A DNA stretch of 9,541 nt, taken from NCBI GenBank assembly GCA_902803345.1, contig CADCPV010000355.1, positions 1 to 9,541 of the forward strand, given 5' to 3'. This document shows, piece after piece, positions 6,159 to 9,541 of the stretch (position 1 is the stretch's first letter; the number at the start of each line of letters is the position of its first letter). The DNA comes from an uncultured Eubacteriales bacterium (GTDB taxonomy: Bacteria; Bacillota_A; Clostridia; Lachnospirales; Lachnospiraceae). The translations under genes were made by a program, and so were the position numbers. The notes beneath the pieces are model-generated. The model was not told where the DNA came from. It was given only the letters and a program-made list of their open reading frames with translations, and made no database searches.

Positions 6159-7122
6159 GACTCTTAGTGGATCCTTTCTTCCGGCGCTCCCGCCGCTTTT
6201 TCGTTACATTTTCCTTCTTCTGCAGGATCTGCTCCTGCATTTCTTCGCTGCAGGGCTTGATGGTCCGAACGCCGAAGAATCCCGTATGATCCTCGGTCTG
6301 CTTCACGCGGATCTTGCCTTTCATGAGCCCGTGCTTCGGGCACTGTGCAAGCGCAAGGTACTGTCTGCCGCCGTCTGAGAACCAGTTCACGGTCTTTTTC
6401 ATCGCGCGTCCGCAGACAAAGCAGGGAAGCTCCAGAAGCTTTTTGTTTTCCAGCAGTTCCTCCTTGAGATTGAAGGCACGCGACACGTATTTGCTGTAGG
6501 TATCGAAATCGAAGGTGGTTTCCTCAAAACGGTTCTTCGGCACCCGGTAATAGTCAATGGAGAAATAGGATTCGTACTCCTTGAGGTTGATCCGCTGCAG
6601 CACCATTCCGGTGTATTTTGCGTCGTCAAAAGCGTGGTGGAACTTCCCCTCTGCCGGAATTTCGTACTTTTCGATCACATATTCCAGCGCGTGGCGGGTC
6701 TTGCCTTCATTCTCCTGCAGCGCATAAAGCTTCTGCACATCGAGATATTTCAGCGGATACTTCCAGGGGATTTTGATGTCGAAATACGACATGTTCCGCT
6801 CCAGCTGCGTCAGGTCCGAGGAGCCCCAGATGCAGAAAATGTAGTCCTTCCCGCACCAGTCCAGGAATTCCTCGCAGGCATCCTCGAAGTAGATTCCCTT
6901 TTCGTCGAGATCCCGGTCCGTCCAGCCCGTGATTTCTTTCGTCCTTCTCAGAAGAAAGGGATAAACCTGAGGCCGGATCAGGCGCTGGAATTCGCCCACA
7001 GGCTTCATGTTCCGGTCAATCTTCACCGCGCCGATTTCGATGATCTCAAAAGGCAGTTCCTCTTCCTCATCGATTTTGTAGGCGGCCTGGTTCCACTCCA
7101 GGTCGAGACAGATATAATTCAT
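6142..7122 (-). CDS. DEDDh 3'-5' exonuclease with C-terminal zinc-ribbon (KapD/ERI-1-like)
   Basis: An RNase T/DnaQ-fold exonuclease of 326 residues. Exo I is LDLEW with Asp7 and Glu9, Exo II is WGSSDLTQLERN with Asp103, and Exo III is HHAFDDA with His162 and Asp167. These are the two-metal acidic residues and general-base histidine of the DEDDh class. The spacing and the DLEWNQ start resemble KapD/ERI-1-type RNA-directed enzymes, though the substrate is not shown. After the nuclease domain, C234-x2-C237 and C261-x2-H264 form a likely zinc ribbon, followed by a strongly basic tail (303-320) suited to nucleic-acid binding. The frame stays open upstream to 7344, but the ATG at 7122 is chosen because the domain begins there, GGAAAGAGA precedes it, and the upstream part crosses the promoter and a hairpin element. 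First gene of the operon with purB and galE. Confidence 0.88.
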   Translation of the reverse strand: MNYICLDLEWNQAAYKIDEEEELPFEIIEIGAVKIDRNMKPVGEFQRLIRPQVYPFLLRRTKEITGWTDRDLDEKGIYFEDACEEFLDWCGKDYIFCIWGSSDLTQLERNMSYFDIKIPWKYPLKYLDVQKLYALQENEGKTRHALEYVIEKYEIPAEGKFHHAFDDAKYTGMVLQRINLKEYESYFSIDYYRVPKNRFEETTFDFDTYSKYVSRAFNLKEELLENKKLLELPCFVCGRAMKKTVNWFSDGGRQYLALAQCPKHGLMKGKIRVKQTEDHTGFFGVRTIKPCSEEMQEQILQKKENVTKKRRERRKKGSTKSHDTED

Positions 7123-7161
7123 ACAATTCTCTTTCCGTGCACCAAAATGAACAGTCCTTTT

Positions 7162-7180
7162 TGACGCCCATACTGCGTCA
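7162..7180 (-). promoter_or_regulatory. Inverted repeat at the transcription start of the exonuclease operon
   Basis: TGACGC (7162-7167) and GCGTCA (7175-7180) are 6-bp arms around a 7-base loop. The repeat begins six bases past the -10 box, covering the expected start point (about 7179). It may be an operator or a 5' stabilising hairpin. The arms are short, so chance is not excluded. Confidence 0.35.
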
Positions 7181-7185
7181 TTTTC

Positions 7186-7214
7186 AGTATAACACCAAAC
7201 CCGGGTTTTCGCAA
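7186..7214 (-). promoter_or_regulatory. Promoter of the exonuclease-purB-galE operon
   Basis: On the minus strand TTGCGA (7214-7209) and TATACT (7191-7186) are 17 bases apart, with TGT directly before the -10 (extended -10). The leader would be about 57 bases. No other equally good promoter was noticed between the three genes, consistent with one transcript. Confidence 0.65.
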
Positions 7215-7225
7215 TAATAATTACA

Positions 7226-7370
7226 GGGCCGGCGCAGCTGTCGAGAAAAGCGCGGGGCCGGCACAGCGCGGAAAGATCTTCCGTCCCGAAGACGGTTCCA
7301 GGTCTCCTCGACAGAAGATATTCTCCGCGCTGTACCGGCCCCACAGGATATCGCGATGCCCCGGGATCGC
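7226..7370 (-). other. Structured GC-rich untranslated element with two competing folds
   Basis: Between the desulfurase stop and the exonuclease promoter lies dense symmetry. A 5-bp hairpin GCGAT/ATCGC sits at 7353-7370. A long stem pairs 7254-7274 with 7322-7342 (21 positions). The two positions that mismatch as plus-strand bases (7262/7334 and 7273/7323) become G-U wobbles in minus-strand RNA. After a bulge the stem continues 7276-7281 with 7314-7319, capped by CCGTC-TTCGG-GACGG. Alternatively, 7226-7237, a near copy of 7255-7266, can pair with 7330-7341, and CTGTCGAG (7238-7245) with CTCGACAG (7307-7314). The folds exclude each other. After the long stem comes GCGCTTTTC, a weak T-run. It may be a terminator or 3' UTR of the desulfurase, a regulatory RNA, or a dispersed repeat. 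I match it to no known RNA family. Confidence 0.55.
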
Positions 7371-7374
7371 TGGG

Positions 7375-8538
7375 TTATTTCCCATACCGAAGTTTCCGAA
7401 GTTTCCGGACGCTTGCGATGAGGATTTCTGCCGCCGTATTGCACTCTGCTTCGGTCGTGAACTCACCGAAACTGAAGCGGAGAGAAGCGTTTGCGCGCTC
7501 CACCGTCATACCGGGAAGCGCCATCAGGACGTGGGATGGTTCAAGAGAACCGGAGGCGCAGGCGGAACCGGCGGAGACGGCGACCCCCTGCAGGTCGAGA
7601 TGAATCAAAAGCGTTTCCGCTTCAATGCCCGGGAAGCTCAGGTTCAAATGGCCCGGAAGGCAGTTTTTCGTTCTGCTGCAGCTGTTTTCAACGGTGTCCG
7701 GGAGTGCGGCCAGGATTTCTTCCCGAAAACGGTCCCGAAGTGCGGAAATCCTGAGAACTGACGCTGCCATATGCTGTTCCGCGTACTCTGCTGCAAAAAG
7801 TTGCCCCGCAATCCCGGGTGTGTTCAGCGTTCCGGAGCGAAGGCCCCGCTCCTGTCCGCCTCCGTAAAAAAGCGGGCGAAGCGGCGCGTCTTTTGCCTGA
7901 TAGAGGAATCCGACGCCCTTCGGCGCACCGAATTTGTGTCCGGACCCGGAGAGATAATCGATCCCGGATGTTCCGACATCGATCGGGATGTGTCCGAAGG
8001 CCTGCACGGCATCAGTATGGAAAAGCACTCCGTACTTTTTGCATACAGCACCGATTTCCCGGATGGGTTGGATCGTACCGAGTTCGTTGTTTGCGGTCAT
8101 GACAGAAACGAGGGTTTCTGATGCAGGGAGGTCATGAATGGCCTCATCCACCTGCTTCGCCGATACCATTCCAAACCGGTCCGGTTTCATGATTGTGAGC
8201 TTTCGCCCTGTCTCCGCCGCTTCCCAGGCTTTTGCTGCCCGAAGCACCGACTCATGCTCTATCGCAGTCGTGATGATATGACGAATCTTCCCGGCTCCCG
8301 CACCGAACACCGCGAGGTTATTGCTCTCCGTCCCGCCAGATGTAAAGAGGATCTCGGAAGGTGTGCAACCAAGCATTTCCGCGATCTTCCGGCGGCAGCG
8401 ACCGATCACATCCCGGCTCTTTTCGGCCGCCTGATGAATCGAGGAAGGATTCGCATATTCTTCTGTCATATAAAATCGGGCTGCCTCCGCCGCTTCCGGA
8501 AGGACCGGCGAGGATGCCGCATAGTCGAGGTAAATCAT
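7375..8538 (-). CDS. Cysteine desulfurase, NifS/IscS type
   Basis: A PLP enzyme of 387 residues, fold type I aminotransferase class V. It removes sulfur from L-cysteine as a protein-bound persulfide for Fe-S clusters or thiolated tRNA. Visible residues: YLDYAASS start, TSGGTESNN (66-74) for PLP phosphate, His95 (IEHESV) stacking on PLP, Asp176 and Gln179 (HTDAVQ), Schiff-base Lys202 (SGHKFGAPKG), RSGT at 234-237, and the persulfide Cys327 in SAGSACASG on an extended loop, the group I (NifS/IscS) arrangement. The start is ATG 8538 with GGGAG five bases upstream. A longer TTG start at 8550 would overlap the terminator T-run and is rejected. No iscU, thiI or mnmA follows in the window, so the sulfur acceptor is unknown. 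It has its own promoter and appears monocistronic. Confidence 0.94.
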   Translation of the reverse strand: MIYLDYAASSPVLPEAAEAARFYMTEEYANPSSIHQAAEKSRDVIGRCRRKIAEMLGCTPSEILFTSGGTESNNLAVFGAGAGKIRHIITTAIEHESVLRAAKAWEAAETGRKLTIMKPDRFGMVSAKQVDEAIHDLPASETLVSVMTANNELGTIQPIREIGAVCKKYGVLFHTDAVQAFGHIPIDVGTSGIDYLSGSGHKFGAPKGVGFLYQAKDAPLRPLFYGGGQERGLRSGTLNTPGIAGQLFAAEYAEQHMAASVLRISALRDRFREEILAALPDTVENSCSRTKNCLPGHLNLSFPGIEAETLLIHLDLQGVAVSAGSACASGSLEPSHVLMALPGMTVERANASLRFSFGEFTTEAECNTAAEILIASVRKLRKLRYGK

Positions 8539-8548
8539 AACTGCTCCC

Positions 8549-8590
8549 AAAAAAAGATCCGCTTAACCGGCCGGAACCGGTTAAGCGGAT
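8549..8590 (-). terminator. Rho-independent terminator of the VWA-protein gene
   Basis: Perfect 14-bp arms ATCCGCTTAACCGG (8557-8570) and CCGGTTAAGCGGAT (8577-8590) surround a 6-base loop. On the minus strand one base separates the stem from seven T (8555-8549). The stem starts 16 bases after the VWA gene stop. The T-run directly abuts the GGGAG ribosome site (8548-8544) of the desulfurase gene, leaving no room for a promoter between terminator and gene. Confidence 0.92.
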
Positions 8591-8617
8591 TATAGTCCAA
8601 ATTTTCTTAACTTTCAA
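8589..8617 (-). promoter_or_regulatory. Near-consensus promoter of the cysteine desulfurase gene, overlapping the terminator
   Basis: On the minus strand TTGAAA (8617-8612) and a perfect TATAAT (8594-8589) are exactly 17 bases apart, 11 of 12 positions matching consensus. The -35 lies inside the last codons of the VWA gene, and the -10 overlaps the first bases of the terminator stem. Transcription should start at about 8582-8581, inside the left arm. The local transcript then keeps only a short AACCGG/CCGGTT hairpin and should escape termination. Confidence 0.8.
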
Positions 8618-9541
8618 GGAGCTTTCTCAGGCGGTTCTTCGAAAGATCGTCCGCATTTTCGTCACGGAGCTTCTCCGCAATTGCCGCACATTCGGCGGCC
8701 TTTTTCAGATTGTCCGTCATCGGAAGATCCGACTCGACCGGGAAGGACAGCTCGTGAAAGCCATCGCCTTCGATGTCCTCATAGCGCAGGGAAATCGTTG
8801 CAAGCTCCTCACTCTCCCGGACGACGGTCTCCTGGTATTTCAGGCCGCTCTTCACTTCTTTCCCTTCGCGAAGCTTCAGTTCATAAAGCGCGATGCAGTA
8901 GGAACCGGACCCGAAAGGCTCCGCAATCACCGTATCGTCCCGGAAATCCTCATGGGAAAGCATGCGGTTTTCGTAGCCGATCAGTTTATATGCCTCAACC
9001 TTTCCGGGGTTGAATTCGACCTGCGCCTTGACATTTTTTGCAATCGGATAAACCAGCGATTCGTAGTTTGCGACAATGTTCTTCTCGATATCGCTCTGGG
9101 CATTCACGACGAAGTAGTTGCCGTTGCCGTTTTTCGCAAGTGCTTCCAACTTGTCATCCTTCAGGTTGAAAATGCCGGTGCCGATTGCGGAGAAATACGC
9201 GCCCGAAAGCTTTTTCTTTTCGATCAGCCCCTTCAGCCCATCCTTGTCGGTGATGCCGAAATTCAGGTCGCCGTCCGTCAGGATAATCACGCGGTTCACG
9301 CCGTCTTCGATCTTGTTTTTCTCAATAATCTCATAGGCTTTCGCGATGCCGGCCGATCCGTAGGTTGCGCCGTAGATGTAAACATCCTTCACAACCGTAT
9401 ACAGAAGCTCCTCGATGTCCTGCTCTTTTCGAAGCTTCAGGCCGTTCACGACCACATGATCGTTGCTGGAATAGGTCACAAGGCTGAAAATGTCGCCATC
9501 GTTCATTTTGGTAAGAACCGCGATAATCGACATGACCATCT
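8607..9541 (-). CDS. von Willebrand factor A domain protein, YfbK-like (N-terminus outside window)
   Basis: The visible 311 codons cover most of a VWA domain and its family-specific C-terminal part. The metal-site (MIDAS) DxSxS motif must lie beyond the window edge, but two later MIDAS elements are present: GATYGSAG with Thr59 and ILTDGDLNFG with Asp89 (numbered from the ATG at 9539, an internal Met). KNVKAQVEFNPGKVEAYKLIGYENRML (168-194) and the following ALYEL are characteristic of the YfbK group (often labelled calcium-activated chloride channel homologues, though channel activity is not established). The C-terminus has a short helical tail, LKKAAECAAIAEKLRDE. Such proteins are usually exported lipoproteins, but the signal region cannot be seen. 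It ends just before a strong terminator, so it is the last gene of its transcript. Metal binding and partners cannot be judged here. Confidence 0.85.
   Translation of the reverse strand, partial: MVMSIIAVLTKMNDGDIFSLVTYSSNDHVVVNGLKLRKEQDIEELLYTVVKDVYIYGATYGSAGIAKAYEIIEKNKIEDGVNRVIILTDGDLNFGITDKDGLKGLIEKKKLSGAYFSAIGTGIFNLKDDKLEALAKNGNGNYFVVNAQSDIEKNIVANYESLVYPIAKNVKAQVEFNPGKVEAYKLIGYENRMLSHEDFRDDTVIAEPFGSGSYCIALYELKLREGKEVKSGLKYQETVVRESEELATISLRYEDIEGDGFHELSFPVESDLPMTDNLKKAAECAAIAEKLRDENADDLSKNRLRKLLES

Noticed and set aside
7254..7342. Signal recognition particle RNA or another known structured RNA
   Set aside because: The long hairpin suggested it, but the conserved SRP loop bases (GGAAG-x-AGC with its partner strand) are absent, and no other family signature was recognised.
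7123..7344. N-terminal extension of the exonuclease frame
   Set aside because: The added 74 residues have no conserved feature and cover a promoter and a long hairpin stem. The nuclease domain starts properly at ATG 7122 with a ribosome site.
8539..8550. TTG start giving four extra residues to the cysteine desulfurase
   Set aside because: It would use the terminator T-run and ribosome site as codons. ATG 8538 has GGGAG at good spacing and matches the family's usual start.

Overview
The window looks like chromosomal DNA of a Gram-positive anaerobe, most likely class Clostridia and perhaps Lachnospiraceae. This rests on protein style (a long-form PurB, a KapD/ERI-1-like exonuclease with a zinc ribbon, a small Lys-rich membrane protein), AGGAG/GGGAG ribosome sites and sigma-A promoters with 17-bp spacers. 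It is an inference, not a database result. All convincing genes lie on the minus strand, so the text runs from high to low coordinates.

Region by region: (1) 9541-8607 is the 3' part of a von Willebrand factor A (YfbK-like) protein cut by the window edge. (2) 8617-8549 holds a strong promoter overlapping a strong terminator. (3) 8538-7375 is a NifS/IscS-type cysteine desulfurase. (4) 7370-7226 is a GC-rich, highly structured untranslated segment with two competing folds. (5) 7214-3690 is an apparent three-gene operon: exonuclease, purB (17-bp overlap) and galE (12-bp gap, ribosome site fused to the purB stop). (6) 3693-3571 is a compact repeat-like element of two related perfect hairpins around a third stem, and it includes the galE stop codon. 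(7) 3559-3148 is a promoter and a 110-aa single-pass membrane protein. (8) 3131-3037 has two hairpins whose T-runs point along the plus strand, against the genes. (9) 2979-2285 is a flavin reductase-family protein. (10) 2216-736 is murA with its promoter and a textbook terminator. (11) 735-105 is a roughly 630-bp stretch without a convincing gene. (12) 104-1 is the promoter and first 14 codons of a probable argF.

The genes are mostly housekeeping: peptidoglycan precursor synthesis (murA), UDP-sugar epimerisation (galE), purine synthesis (purB), sulfur mobilisation (cysteine desulfurase) and arginine synthesis (argF). There is no CRISPR array, tRNA or rRNA, transposase, phage gene or recognisable defence cassette. 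The less ordinary material is intergenic: the nested promoter/terminator at 8549-8617, the two-state RNA-like element at 7226-7370, the palindrome element at 3571-3693 and the wrong-way terminators at 3037-3131. At protein level, the most testable point is GalE residue 299, which is Asn where E. coli has Tyr and suggests activity on N-acetylated UDP-sugars.
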